Source: Quillaja saponaria
Taxonomy: Eukaryota; Streptophyta; Magnoliopsida; Fabales; Quillajaceae
Assembly (NCBI GenBank): GCA_029379385.1
Contig: CM055612.1
Coordinates: 14,198,001 to 14,262,000, forward strand
Reading direction: 5' to 3'
DNA length: 64,000 bases
The position numbers and the translations under genes were made by a program. Positions 42,356 to 56,164 of the stretch are shown in pieces. How positions within the stretch are numbered: the first letter of the stretch is position 1; every line of letters begins with the position of its first letter. The notes under the pieces are model-generated. The model had not been told where the DNA came from. It did no database searches and saw only the letters and a list, made by a program, of their open reading frames with translations.

Positions 42356-45300
42356 TTGTAAAGAGAAAAATAAAATAAACAAAAAGAAAAGGAAAAGAAG
42401 TAATGAAGAGAAGGCAAAGAAAGTAGAGTACGGGTTGCAAGGGAGAGGGACTAAAGGTGTTACTCTGGTGGCTACTGCAGTGGAAGAGGGACAAAATAGA
42501 GCAAGGAAAGAGGAGAAAAACCAATTCTAGCTTGGAAAGAGGTAGGTAGTTGTTGGGACCCTAATAGAGTTTGTGAAAATTGGAGTTTTTGGTGTGGGAA
42601 TGCAGAGATTTTGATGGATGGTTGTGCTTTGTAGCTTTCAGGTACTTTGGACTTTGTGGGTTTATGTTGTAGGCTTGCCTTGTTGTAAGAATTTGTATTA
42701 TTGATTTTAGTGGGAGATAAGGGAGTAAAGAGTTTGATTAATAAATTGAATATGGGAGAAGGAGTGGGGATGACGGTCATGGATTAGTTAGGGAAATTGT
42801 GTGTGTGTGTGTGTTGAGCAAGAAAGTTAGGGAATTAATACAACAATTTAGGAGTTAAGATGAATTGATTAAAAGTGAACTTGAAGTAATAATGTAAATG
42901 GGCACAAGAATGGGAGAGATGAGTGTTTTAGCTAAGAAGGTAAAAAAATAAAAAATAAAAACAAAGAAAGAGGGATAGCATGTATGATATTGAATATGAG
43001 TGTTAAATTAGTTAAAATTTCAAGTCTCAATTTTGAATGCAACAACGTTACTTATGAAAACAAATTTATTAATATTACAATTCACAAAGATGTTCCCTAA
43101 GAACCTCCTTTTTATTAAACAAGTTTTTCCATTAGTATGTTAGAAGCAATCATCCTATTTCTCCTAAATCAGTAAAAGTTGCTATAGCAAAACCTTGACA
43201 TAAAAAGTAGCTTTGGTTTGGTTTTTCCCAGTTTTGAGTGGCCCTGAAGCGTTCTATGTATAAGATTAGACAATGTAATTTGATGAAGACTTAAACAAGG
43301 TATTGTATCCCACCTGGCATGGTCTATAAAAGTATAGCATTCAAATGAACACAAAAGAAAAGGATATAGAGTAAAGAAACACGATAAGCAAATGTTACTT
43401 GTAGGTTATGTAGCAAATGACATTTGAGTCTAACAGAACCTATCTACCTTTAACAACAAAGAAAGAAGGCGAAGCTAATTCTAACCAGATACACGTCTTG
43501 CTAAATCACCAACAAAACAGAGTACATGATGTCTATAATATATTAACTCTCCCTTACTCTAGAAGAATGAAGATTCCAGTTACAGAATGGTGGACTTAGT
43601 TCCACTTTAAGCATATTACTCTCAGCATCAAAGAACTTGGGAACTTAAAAAAAAGAAAAAACTTACTACTAAAATCCAACCCAAAGTTTCAAATTGAACA
43701 AAAATCTTTTAAAATGTCGTTAGGAAAAATAAAATATGATTCTCAGAATTTATAAATTAATTGCTAGGTTCTTTGATAAATAAATATCATTGGAAACTAA
43801 AAACAGCATAAATGCTACCAAACAAGTATCATCAAATACTTTTTTTTATAAAAAATTTAATAAAAGAACCATGTTCCCTGTTCAGTTATAAAAAGAGAAT
43901 GATTTTTCATTTTCCACAAGCAATTTTAAGTATAAATATACCATCTCTTAATCAAATATGAGAAATAAAAAAAAAAAGAACAAAGTTCTCAACTTGTTGA
44001 TTTTAAGAGATCTTCCAAGGGAACTTTCAAGAAATTTTCTAATAACCCTTTATACAAAAAATTTCTAATAACTATATGTAAATCATTAGTTACATGTAAA
44101 TATTGTTTGTATTTTCGAGTTAGGGATACATAAATGTTTCCTAAATTATTTTACGTTCTCAAGACTACATACTGAGTTATTTCCAAACTCACATTTTCAA
44201 ATGTTTTCCATGTATCTTTAAATTAAGCACTTGGGAAAAGAACTAGTTTTGAGATTTTCTTGTGGGACGAAGCTGACTGGGTGGCTACATTTACTTTAAT
44301 GTATGTTAAAGTTGCAACAGATTGTGCCTAGTAGAGATCTTATATAAATTTAGAAGGAATAGATAATAGCAAATAGAATATAGAGTTAGATCTTTTAAAA
44401 TCTAAATTTGTATTAGTATTGTACGGTTGTAGTGAATAAATAGTAACAATATGTGAAATCACTTTTTCGCATGGTTAAATATCGAGTATTCTATGAGAAC
44501 CATACTAAGTCAATTACGAGTATAATTGATTTTATCTTCACGATAGTAAACTAAGATAGGTTACATTAGTAACTAATAGTTTAATTGAAAAAATAACAAG
44601 TAAAAAAAAAGAGGAAGAAAAAAAAACATATTAGAGTTAATGAATAAGGGCAAGCACGCCTAAGTAGGATGTTATAAATCACAAACATAATGTTGTAGTA
44701 ATCTAACCCGATAATTGAGTAATTTGGAAAAGAAAATGATGTAAATCATTTATTAGTTTTGCAAGCTAAGTTGATAAGCCAGATGGAATAAAGTGAACTA
44801 AGTTAACAAGGTAATCATTCAATCAAATGCAGGTATAACAAATAAACTCTTGAAATTATAGCAAGTTCATTGGTAATTCAATTATTAAAGATGAACTAAG
44901 AGAAAAATGTTGTATTGTTGGTTCGTGAGAGCTAGGGTGGACCTTGGTCTACCTTAGTTCTCATGCTAGTCACGGTCCCTAGTTCAAGTCGTGACATATA
45001 GTAATTTGGGTGAATGATTGCTAGAAAACTATTCGAAGTCAAAAATCAAATGATAATGATTAACTTTTGACTATCGGTTCAAATTATAGTGCAAAGTACT
45101 AATAGTTGCAATGATGGTTTAAATATAAAGGCAAAAGACAATGAAAAGACATAATCATAAATGCAAAGGTAAAAAATATATATATAACAAGAAGAAATTT
45201 TCTTGATTAGTTTATTGAACTTTTGTAATAGTAATCGATACTAGTATTTATAGTCTTTTAAGGGATAATTTAAATTTTGAATTTAATAGCAGTTCCTAAA

Positions 45301-45767
45301 TAACCCTGACAAACAGCTAATCAATAACTACTCTTTAATACAACTGCCTAACTATTACCTTAAACCGCAATTAGTCTTTCGGCCTCCCATCCTACCATAA
45401 CAGATTTTTCCTTTGACTAGTATAGCCTGACTCAAATTCGACGTATAAAAACTTGATATTTTTTGGATGTCAACAATACCCCCTCCAAAATGCCTTAATA
45501 CCATAACTTAATTCAAAAAAGCGTCTTTTAGAAGTTTTCGAAATTCAAAATGCCTTAATACCAGAACTTGATAGGTCACATGCCCGTATGTTTCTTGGGA
45601 ACTAAAACATTTCTAATGGTTAGACACTTGTTTCTTCTCTCGAACCAACCTTTTAAAACCCAACAACATAATTTGGGGAATTTTACTTTCATAATTCCTT
45701 GAGAAAGATTCATGTTTTTCAGTTAATTCTAGCAATCCAAACCTTAGACTCTCTCCCTCTTTCATCA
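42356..45767. other. Long non-coding AT-rich interval
   Basis: I see no supported gene. It has a (GT)n run at about 42,801-42,815 and purine-rich text at 42,360-42,780. A ~25-bp phrase ('caaaatgccttaatacca') is repeated at 45,486 and 45,546. A possible LTR-type phrase lies near 44,920-45,000, but no ends or primer sites could be defined. Confidence 0.35.
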
Positions 45768-46260
45768 ATGTCGCCGTCTAAGCCTTCAACTTCGAAAAGT
45801 TCTGCTGAAATTCTTTTTTTGAGACTAAAAAATATTTAGATCCTATTCTTTGCATAAATCATGTAAATGGACTTCCTAACTCCCAAGTGAATTGTGTTCA
45901 AAACTTTTTCACCACCTGATACAAGCAAATTTACCCCTTTAGTACATGGAGAAACTCTTCTTCTCCAAGAGCAACCTAATTTATCATTCTTCTCATACCG
46001 AAGACCCATTAGAACTTGGACTACTAAAGAATTAGGATTTTTACACTTGGGCAGACCATATACTTTCTGTTCGTGATACTCGTTTCTGTAAACAAGGAAT
46101 TTTATATTTTCTTAGGCTCTCCTTTCAACCTATGGAGGCGAACATTAGGCATATTATAACTGTTGCTTGTTTCTGGTCCAAAGGCCACAATGTATTCCAC
46201 TTTCCTTATAGGATAATGTTGCTACCCATTTCTGATATTGCCGCACAGTTCAATTAGAGA
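45768..46260 (+). pseudogene. Plant mobile domain (PMD)-like pseudogene
   Basis: A plausible start at 45,768 ('MSPSKPSTSKSSAEI') leads to 'FSPPDTSKFTPLVHGETLLL' and 'IRTWTTKELGFLHLG'. After a frameshift come 'ILSVRDTRFCKQGILYFLRL' and 'ITVACFWSKGHNVFHFPYRI' with 'LLPISDIAAQF'. The last segment has the FW...NxFxFPxGxMxxTLxDV pattern of plant mobile domain proteins, which derive from transposons and include genome-silencing factors. Several stops break the first half and the frame ends after the pattern. Confidence 0.5.
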
Positions 46261-47470
46261 TGTACTAGAGAATAAGTCAATGCTTTTGTCACTCTCTAGA
46301 AATCTTTTGATTTCAAAATTCTTAAAAGAGAATAAGTCTTATGGCTTTTCACTATTATAATTGGATTTTTCATAGTTTTGTGATTTGAATTTAAATAGAC
46401 TACTAATGTGTATGTTATCTTCTACTTGAATTTTCTAGTTGTAATTTTTTTATTTTTTTTGGTAAATAATTAATTTTCTGATTATTAAAAAGGAAAAGAA
46501 AGAAAGTATTTGAATAAAAAAATTTAAAACGGATTGTTTAGGGTCAGGTCGGGTCATAGAGGTTTGATCTGCAGATAAATTTCCCTTGGATCGAGTCTAA
46601 TCCATATACCAATGGACCAAACATTGGATCAAATTGAGTCAGATCAATCTAATCCATTGCCAACACTACTTATGTTAAGTCTTCCTTGTAGGCAATCACG
46701 ACCAGATTAGGACCTGAATCTTGCAGAACTTGAGTAACGTTTGACCATTCCAACCTCTGGCTTGGACTAATCACAAAAATATTGTGCCTTTAAACCAAAA
46801 AAATAAAGTTGTATATTTTCATTCAAAAAATATAAAGGAAATTACTGTTGGGGTTGAACTCACAAATTCATAAAATTTGAATTTAAAGCTGAATTTGTAG
46901 GTTCTCACAAATTCATCTATATATATTAAATTTAGAAGTTTGTGTCTTCAAAACACGAATTCAATCCTCAAATTCAAAACACAATTTAAGATTTTATGGT
47001 ACTTTGGTGGTTAGTCCCTCTAGTTGAACAGAACTTATGAATAGGATAAGGATTATTTTAGAATTTATTTTGAAAGCTTGATAAATGGTATTACTAATAG
47101 ATCTAGAGATTTTTTTAGAAATAAAATAACAATTTTCATTAACATAAACACCAAATGACACTTGCAATAGAACAAACATATCAAAATACTTCTAGATCTA
47201 ATATCAAAATATAAATTCTATAGCTCTTTTCTTGCCAACTAAAATACAGAATCTAGCTTTACTTCTTAATATGGAGTATGGATCTCCATATAAATCGATA
47301 ACAAAATATCTTTATAATCGTAGCACTATAGCTATTGTAGCAATCTAAAAGTGATCGTTCAAATGGAACATTAGGTCAGAATTTTTCATAAAAAATAGAT
47401 AAATCGAAATATATGACATGAAAACTCCTAAATAAGGAGAATAATCTTTGAAATAGGGAAAAAAAATATT
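46261..47470. other. Non-coding interval
   Basis: No gene is supported. A 'gggtcaggtcgggtcatag' phrase near 46,541 with several 'ggatc' words is the only notable text. Confidence 0.3.
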
Positions 47471-50400
47471 CATATTGAAACATCCTCATTTTCTATGTGT
47501 TAGGCACCTGCAGCATGTTTACATGATTAGATTATGTTACTATTTGGTTGGGTACTTGACTTGTTAGCTTAGCTTATATATGTTTTAGTATATGTCTTCC
47601 CTAGTTTGTATTGCTTGACATATAAGCTGTGCAAGTATGATCAGACTGTGTCACCTACTTAAGTGTTTACTTGACATGTTAGTTTAGTTTATTTATGCTT
47701 CAATTGTTTATGCACTATTTAACTGTAAGTTTACATGTTAAGAATAAGATGTTAATAGAAATAAAGTATAAGCAGATGCATATGTATGATTTATTGGCTG
47801 TAAGAATGAATATGTCTAAAAGAGAAAATAAAGCATGACTGTTCAATGCTGTTTGGCTGGCAGATTTAACCTATGCCTGCTTAATTGTTCATATTTTGAG
47901 ATATAGTTGTCCAAAATAAAATTTGGCTTAGTGCATTTGAAAGTAAACTTACATAGCTTTAAATGACATATGGTTTATAATATTTAGAGTTCTGTATTAG
48001 TCTAGGTAATTTATCAAAGTTAGCATAAAATTCTTGAAATGCGGGATTTGAACAGCTTGACCTTTCAGTGGTCGAATTAGCATAACTTGAGCTAAACAAA
48101 TGCAAATAATAGTCCCGTCTGTTAGATTAAGTTGTAGACACATGTAGTTTCTATACATACATTATATGTGATAAGTGGATGTGTAAATTAGTATAGTTAA
48201 TTCATTAAAGTGAACAGAAAATCTGTGTGCTTGTTATGTATTTGTTATATGTTGCTATGTTTTTGTCATTATGAGCTATGTTTGATATTTAGAATTAGTA
48301 AGGGAATGCAAAATCTTGAGTTAAATGGATGCATATGCATGAAATTCAATATGCAATGTCTTGACATAATTGTCCTAAGGGTTAGTATAATTGTGCATAA
48401 GCAATTGAATCTTGAATTATAATTGTTCCAAGGTCAGAAATATGAACTTGGTAGATTATGTGTACTAATATTGGAATTATGAAAAAAAGGATACTAGAAA
48501 TACGATAAATTAGGTTGGGCATCTTAAGTAGCTGCTAGCTGTCAAATTAGCAAGCTTGAAGATTGTGAATCCCCAAATCAAGCTGTTGTGTGGCAGCAAC
48601 AAGATGATTTGTTCCATGTCTCAAGGGCCAAAGGAGGACAAGTAGCAAAGGAGAGCAAGGTGAAGAGATGGAGAGCAAGGTGGCAAGCATAGGTGAAGAG
48701 TACGGTGGCAAATATAGGGGAAGTGGTGGAAAGGTGGCAACTGTATAAAAAGGTGGAGTCTTCTCCATTATGCCATTATAGCCAAGTAATAGTGAAAGGA
48801 AATAGATAAAGAGAGACTCTGAAGCGTATATGGAGTGAGAAAGCTTTGAATAACTGAGCTTCAAGGAGTTGTAGTTGGAGAATTAAAGATGATTGTTAGT
48901 GGCCATCTAGCTATAAGTTCCTGAGAAAAGATGGGAGGAAACAAGGGAGTTTTAACGGTTTTATAAAGTGGGTTGTTGGGTCAAATCTATAGCTTGATGT
49001 CTTGAGATTAAACTTAGAAAATTTCGAGAACTGATTGTGAGTGAGGGGCATGCTTGAGCTGTTAGACGGTTGATAGGTTTCTGTTGCACTGCATATGAGT
49101 TTCAGTCAATCCAGGAGACTTTTACTGGGGTTGTGATATGAATTAGCTTAAGACCTATAAATATGAGTTATTCATAAGATCCTAAGGGACTATTCTGAAG
49201 AGTTTCAAGCTCTAATTCCAAGTTATGTGTAATCTAAGAGCACAGTAAGTCGTTTTTGTGAACTAGGAACTGCATGTGTGTACCCGATTTAGTACAACTA
49301 CATTTTAGTGAGCTTAAAGGCCAAATCAGTGGGGGATATTTGAAGAAGAGTTGTAGAGGAGAAATAGAGGAAGTAGTTTGAACTTTTTGTTTAGTTTGTT
49401 TGGAGATCTTGAAGTATAGTTTCACAACCAGATAGTGGTTGTTTGTTAGATGCTCTGTTTTGGTACTAGTTGTGAAAATGACTGCTTTTAGGTAACTTAG
49501 AGATAAAATTTAGAGAAGTCTCTTGAAAGAGAGTTGCAGATGACATCTTAAAGATGTTGTTTCAACCTTTCCCCTGACCTGTAAAACTGATTAGCATGAT
49601 TGAAAAGGAAAGCTAAGGGAGCGGAAGTAAAACTATCACTAATTGCTTGGAAATAAGGTAAGTAGATGTATGTTTCCTTAAATTAAGTTTTATGCATATT
49701 TGTGTGAATAAATATAAATTTTACTCCTTTATACTATTCCTCAAAGCTGCATGATTTCTGTTAAGAAAATTATATGTTTATATTTGATGAAAACTTGCAT
49801 GTTTGGGTGTTAAGATGGTTAAAGTGTTTTGTGATCATTATGAGTACTTTGGTACATACAGTTCAAGGCTTAACTTGGGACACCTAGTTAGAGGGGTTTC
49901 CCACAAAAGTCATAACTTTCTAGCCCTAATCAAGCTCGGGTTCTCTATTTGAATGTAACACTAAAGCAATCATGAAACACTTGCATAAGAAAAATAAGTT
50001 CATTTCTTCCACTTTGGCTAAATTGTTAACCATGTTCCTTTTATATGATTTGCAGTACTACTTATTGAGAATTCTGTCTTATTTTTGTATAAAACTTAGT
50101 GTTACAGATTGATGAAAAGCATGTTGTGATATGCTCTGAATGTATGCTTTTGATGTTTGTGTGCAAACATGAAGGAAAAGGACTTGGACAATGTTCATGC
50201 TTACTTGAATACTTGTTTTGTATTATTAAGTAACCATTAGGTATATTTAAGTTTGAAAGTGACAAGATGTAACACAAATTATGTTTTGCTGTAAAGTTAG
50301 TTTTAGTGATGTAAAAGTCTTTTGTAAATTATACAAAGTGATTTTTATCATGAACTATACAAGTACAACTTTGAATAAAGTAACAATTGAGAGCAAGTAA

Positions 50401-50535
50401 CCTCCCTTTTTTATTTGTGCCTTTTACAACAAGTATTACAACAAATATAAATACAACCAAGTTTTACTAAATTAGTCAACTATTATTTTTACAATAGTAG
50501 AAGGTTACAAGTAGTATAGTACATTTTATGAAAGA
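47471..50535 (+). other. Possible LTR-related block
   Basis: The segment 49,040-49,170 ('gagctgttagac', 'tcagtcaatcc', 'gaattagcttaagacct') resembles 24,910-25,010 inside the solo-type LTR at 23.3 kb. A TATAAAAAGG box lies at about 48,746. These suggest a diverged LTR, but the ends were not found and no coding region is seen. Confidence 0.35.
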
Positions 50536-51386
50536 ATTACATAAATCCTTTTTTAGGTCTATGATTCGGGTATGGGTAAATTATATAAATACCCAGTGGG
50601 TCTCTATGGGCCCTTGACCTGATTTTTGTGAAAGAGAAAGAGACGTATGATTCTTCCTTTGTGACTATGCTGCCTTCAATCCCTCCTTGTTGCTTCTCAT
50701 CTCTCCTTACTGCCTCTCCGACCCATTGAGGCATCAATCCATACACCGAGGTCGTTTTCTGGGTTCATTGACCAATCTACTTCCAAGTTGTGCAATCCAT
50801 ACACTTTATAGTACTCTATAGGGTAATTACTAGTTACTTTATTTATATCTCTTTTTCCTATTATAAAGTATGGTTTGAAGAAATTGCTTGCTGGTGATTA
50901 TTTATTTCTTTGTTTCCTTTACTTTATTTTCCTCTTCTCTGTGTGACCTTCCTCTGCATTCTCCAAAAAAATGAGTTGTAAAGTCTTTAACTTTGTGTTC
51001 TTTGAATTTTAATCATGCTTCTGCTATAAATTTTACCCGTTTGAATTTATTATTGTTGATTGTGTTACATCGTTCTGAATTTTCTGTTATTCCTATATAT
51101 AATTAATTGATTTTCCACTGCAAAGAAGTTAGAGGACTCTAAGATTTGTTCTTATGGATTCTGATATCTGATGGGATTATGTTGTATAAAAGTTATAATC
51201 TTTAAGCATTTTTTGTCTATAGAATTCTTTTTTTCTAGTGATTGAATTCCATTCTATGAAATTGACTTCTTTTACGCTGTCATTTTTTAACGTGGGTTGT
51301 GGATTGGGTTAATCCATTTTAGTGTTATCTCGAATTTTTTCCAAACAATTTACTAGGTTTGCTGCCCTAAAAAGTAAATAAAATTT
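50536..51386. other. Non-coding interval before gypsy RT fragment
   Basis: No gene is recognised. The first ~220 bp has somewhat higher GC but no family motif. Confidence 0.3.
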
Positions 51387-52130
51387 GTGATTGATCTCAT
51401 TCTAGGGACAATGCCTATTTCTAAGATCCTGTATAAGTTGGCACCAGTAGAACTGGAGGAACTAAAGAAGCAACTCAAGGAGTTGTTGCACAAGGGATAC
51501 ATTCGACCCAGCATATTGCCTTGGCCAGCACCTATGTTGTTTGTGAAGAAGAAGGATGTATCTATGCGAATATGTATATATTAAGATAATTAAACAAGGT
51601 GACATTAAGAATAAATATTATTTGCCTAGGATTGATGATTTGTTGGATCAATATGGGCATTATGAGTTCTTAGTCATGCCATTTAAACTGACTAATGCTC
51701 TGGCTGCATTCATGGATTTGATCATTTGGAGATTCGGGTCGTATTTGGGATGACTTTGTAATCTTGTTTATTGATGACATTTTGATTTACTCAAAGAATG
51801 AAAAAGAACATGAAAAGTATTTGAGGATGGCATTAGATTTGTTAAAGGAGCGCAAGTTGTATGATAAATTCAGTAAGTGTGAATTTTGGTTATAAGAGGT
51901 GCAATTTCTAGGTCGTGTGGTAAATAAAGATGGTAGCAGTGGATCCAAAGAAGATAGAAGCGGTAAAGGCTTGGGAGACACTGAAGAGTGTTACAGAAAT
52001 TAGGAGTTTCTCAGGTTTAGCTAGTTATTATAGAAGATTCGTTCAAGGATTTTCTAGCATAGCTATGCCACTTACTAGGTTAACTAGAAAAGGAGTAAAG
52101 TGAGAATGGACACATAAATGTGAGCAGAGT
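51387..52130 (+). pseudogene. Ty3/gypsy RT fragment with internal deletion
   Basis: '[20 protein letters not shown]' and '[19 protein letters not shown]' start a gypsy RT. Then '[14 protein letters not shown]' joins directly to '[20 protein letters not shown]', so the part between the 'LQGA' and 'RTRYG' motifs (palm N-half) is missing. The catalytic '[19 protein letters not shown]' (about 51,766-51,820), 'KFSKCEFWL' and 'YYRRFVQGFSSIA' follow, with stops and frame changes. It ends at 52,130 against a minus-strand LTR. It is a different, more diverged copy than the 6-16 kb element. Confidence 0.8.
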
Positions 52131-53339
52131 TGTTACACCCATCACAGAGGCATGACTGACTGGCCGAAGGATTGTATAACCAAACCTCCGTAACCTTGAC
52201 TTCAAAACAAAGAAACCAATACGATTCTTGACTAAAAATAAATTTACTAAAAATATAAGTTAACAGTAAAAGTTTGTTTACTAATACAAATAACAATTTA
52301 CTGAAAATTTCGGCAAAAGTTCCCAACAATGTGGAACATGCCCAAAATACCAACTTGTAAATTCCTAATTACCTTCCAGTAAATGACAACAAAGACAACA
52401 TAACCAAGGAGCTCCACTCCATGAATACCATAAACTATATCAAATTAACTTTTACACAAACAATTCATAGAACCGAACACCTTAATCGTGACTACAAACT
52501 TTCATCCTTTAGCTACAAGTATGAGATTCTGAAAAATATCTTACCATACTTTATCGGCAGTTCACAAGTTCGTCAAAGCTATATGTTGAAGTCCTATTAC
52601 TAAAAAAAATATCAACAAAGAAGGGAATCCCACTGACTTAGTGAGCAAATAACGTACCCTGAAGGTATGAGCATCAATCAAAGCACATATATTATCATTT
52701 AATTTTAAGTTCTAATATTCACGTCTTAATTCAATAGTACTCACGCATACTTGTAATTCTCATAAAACCAAGATTCAAATGTTTCACAACATATATAAAT
52801 TAGTTCAAATATCCGAAGTTCACAATTCCAAACAAAATAATCAAAGCATTACAAAGCAAGCAAAGGGCCAACAAGTAACTCAGCCCCGCATAACAATATC
52901 ACCCCCTATAGGGCATATACACACCCACACAACAAATTAATTTTCGTACATAATTCATCCCACCGGGGCTAAGTACTCTACTTTTAAAACATTTATCAGA
53001 ATCAAAATATTTTAGAAATTCAAATCAGAAGATCCTAGGTGCACCTAGATTTCAATTTCACAAATAAAAATAATTTCTCAGAAAAATCTTATTTTTGTTA
53101 GCCCTTATCAACCACAGCCAATATTAAATAACAAACATCAATCAATTATTCAAATTCATATAATTTATTTCACACAATTATCTGGCAACCAAAGTGTACG
53201 TAATTCACTCACTACTCAAGTATGTGGTTCGTCATTCTGCTTATCCTGAGACGGGATCAGAATATCCTCGATATGATCCGGAGTTGAAAGTCATCAATTT
53301 GTATGTTATTTATATTAATCATTATCATTGATTCATGAA

Positions 53340-53380
<41 letters not shown>

Positions 53381-54829
53381 ACATACTATTTAAAACTAAT
53401 TTATCTTGAACATTTACTGAATAATTTAACCGTTAAAATTTAGAATAAAATTAATCACTTCAAACTGTTTATAAATACTAATTCTTCGATTCCAACTTAA
53501 CCTGGTATCCATAATTCCTACACAAATTACAAATTTCACCTCCTTACTTAGATTTAATAAGGATTCCCACAATTCACCTAACTTAGGAATTAAAACCATT
53601 AATATTAACATGGCTAATTTAACTAAATTAAGGGTTGATAGTGATGAAATTTTTTGCACTTGTTTCTTTTGCCATATTGCACCTTAACGTCCAACATTTA
53701 ACTCTTACATCAACTTTGCTAATACTTGAATTAAGAATTAATTAAACTCCTTCAACTTTATAACAAATATGGCAGTATATTTGCTGCCTTGAGTCAAGCT
53801 ACCGTTGGATGGCATGAAAGAGAGCCAAGCCATTGTTTTTATACCGATCAAAAAAAGGGGCTGGTTTTGCTATTCCCTTTCACAGGTTCAACATCCCAAC
53901 AATTATGATTCCATGGCCGTCCCCTGTTTCATCACTTCCAACCTCCTACCCGTTTCACTTAATCCTACCATCCATCTCACACACACACCGTTTTAGTTCT
54001 CACGAGTAAGAAAAATTCTTCATCCTCATGGTTGGAATATCTAGCTTAACTTCATTTCATGGACGTTCCAAACCAAGACAGCCACCAATATCCAAGGAGA
54101 CCACCCCCATCAAGGAAAAAAACACATCCACGGTCAAGAGAACAAAAAAAAAAAAAAAAAAAAGTTCTTTACCTTGAACTTAATTTAATCAACATAAAAG
54201 CTAGGGATTCTTAGGCAAAAAATACAAGAGGTATGGCTGGTTGTTCTCCAAGTGTAGGAAGCAGAGGATTCGGCAACCAAATGAAACGATAGAGTGGTGC
54301 TTCTAGTTGATTTAAAAATTCAGCTCCTAACAACCTTCAATCTCCATTCCCATGGCCTACTTAAAAGGAGGAGCAAGGAATTAACTAAGACTTGAATTTA
54401 AATGGCAAAGGCAAAGGTTCACGGCAGCCTTCATCCTCTAAAAATTCCAACAATCACCAAAATAAAATCGTAGAAAGAAGCAATGGACAATTTTTCACCA
54501 AGGAAAACGACAAGCAAAAGAAAGGAAAGGATAAAAAGAAAGCTTAATAAAATAATGGGGAAAAATCATGTGCCACAAGTGTTTCTTAGATATTTATATA
54601 ATCATATATATATATATATAATTTTTCATTTTGTAATTGTAGCATATTTATTAATCCCTTAATTGACAAACTCTAAATGAATTAAACTCTACTTACTTCA
54701 ATTTACCTCCTAACCGCAATAACTACGTTAGTGTTTATTCATTTAAATATATTTTTTTAGTTGGTATTTATCTAATGGCACGGGTTACGTAGAACATCTT
54801 AATATGCATATCGGCTTCAGGTTATTACA
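52131..54829 (-). mobile_element. Solo-type LTR, minus strand, Tekay-related
   Basis: On the minus strand it begins 'TGTAATAACC' (54,829) and ends 'GTGTAACA' (52,131). The length (2,699 bp) and phrases near both ends match the LTRs at 6,088 and 13,671: 'aagatgtt.tacgt' near the start, and 'ccagtcagtcatg' and 'tggttatac' near the end. It contains an (AT)n run at 53,343-53,378. No primer site or polypurine tract adjoins it, and flanking 5-mers ('agagt' and 'gacat') do not match, so a clean solo-LTR origin is not proven. Confidence 0.75.
53343..53378. repeat. (AT)n microsatellite
   Basis: An uninterrupted AT dinucleotide run lies within the minus-strand LTR. Confidence 0.9.
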
Positions 54830-54965
54830 GACATGGCCAAGGATGAAACAAAAAGGAAAGCTCAGTCGGTATAGATAAGGGGAAAAGAAAAAACAAAGAT
54901 AAAATAGTATAATAATATCTACTTATGATCTAGCTTTGTTCTTCAATTTGGTGGTGGACAATCAA
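54391..54965. repeat. Segmental duplication, copy 1
   Basis: 'cttgaatttaaatggcaaag' to 'cttcaatttggtggtgga' recurs at 57,838-58,405 in the same orientation with scattered substitutions and small indels. The block spans the LTR start at 54,829 and about 135 bp of its outside flank. Confidence 0.9.
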
Positions 54966-55357
54966 TTTCTATTAATTCTACTGTACATTTATTCATCAAA
55001 TTGTATACATTACCTATGAACATGCTAAAGCGTACCTCACACTATCAAATTATAACAAAATTAATTCTTCTACCACATGTGTACACATACATAAATATTC
55101 TTTAATTTTAATACTACTATGTATAATGTTATTATTTATTATTATTATTATTTATTTATTTATTATTAATATATATATTTTTTAAGCTACAAGTTAACCA
55201 ATTATATATTAAAAATTAACTCTTGCATTATTTATATATTTATTTATTCAAGTATTCAATTATGTAAATTTTTACTTTGTGTAACATTTTATTCACCTAC
55301 TCACAACTAGTCATGTACAAACGTTCTAACACATATATTAATATATCGGGTTATTAC
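54966..55357. other. AT-rich interval, possible LTR remnant
   Basis: It lies left of the LTR start at 55,358 (minus strand) and so should be LTR sequence of that element, truncated. It contains a (TTA)n-type run at about 55,131-55,170. Confidence 0.4.
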
Positions 55358-55440
55358 AATCTCCCCCCCTCCTTAAAAGAAATTTGTCCTGAATTTTAAC
55401 AACAAAGGATACAGATAAATTGTTTACCTAAATCGGATGT
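55358..55440 (-). mobile_element. Polypurine tract and 3' LTR junction of a Tekay-like element
   Basis: On the minus strand, 'caggacaaatttcttttaag' and a GGAGGGGGGAG-rich tract run straight into 'TGTAATAACCCG', the LTR start. This is the same arrangement as 13,640-13,680. It shows that a minus-strand element ended here, although its coding part is lost. Confidence 0.75.
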
Positions 55441-56160
55441 AGATGTTGTCATTTCACTGTAACCTCGATTTCCCACGTAATTTCTTATTTATAAAGATAT
55501 TGTTTATTTTTCCAAAGAAATGGTTTTTAGTTAAAGTTTACAGACTTATTTATTCATATTAACCACTAATTATTCTTCAGACATTAAATTTTTATCCACT
55601 TCTACTACTTAGAATTGTAACACATGAAACTTTTTCAATACTGGATGTACACTAAGATAAATTAAATAAGCCTGATTAAGTTAAACGTGTAACTTAATTA
55701 GCCAAAATTAAATTATAGGAAATTTTAATTTGATTCCCTTGAAACGAACTTAGCTTTTTAGAAACATTAAACTTAATGTTTTATCACGACTCTCCACCAC
55801 ATTTCCACTACGCCACTCTGATAATTGAACACCTAAACCCCAATTCATGTTCAGTATCATATCATATTTCTTATTTAAAGTTTAAATTGATAAACTAAAT
55901 CTGATAATTACCTAAGTGAAATAATTTAGTTATTATTTACCACAAATTCTAAGGTTTTTTTTTTTTTTTAAAGACTCACATCGTATTATTCTAATTTCTT
56001 AGTTTCATATCAGATTATAACAGTCAGTTGAGTTTGCGATGGATATGTATTCTGATTATACATATAAAATCACATATATAGGATCTTATTTATTCTAATT
56101 CACAATATTTATTGATTCAATGTATTTTATACTTATATTGTTTATCACCACTTCTTAACT
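55441..56160. other. AT-rich interval, no gene seen
   Basis: This lies between the minus-strand PPT and a plus-strand pol fragment. It has no supported coding region. Confidence 0.35.
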
Positions 56161-56164
56161 ATTC

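Noticed and set aside
42472..42780. Minus-strand Pro/Ser-rich frame of 102 codons
   Set aside because: Composition follows the purine-rich opposite strand. No start context or family motif is seen.
55131..55170. AT-rich runs as replication origin or matrix attachment site
   Set aside because: Simple TTA/TA repeats are common in this DNA; nothing else supports a function.
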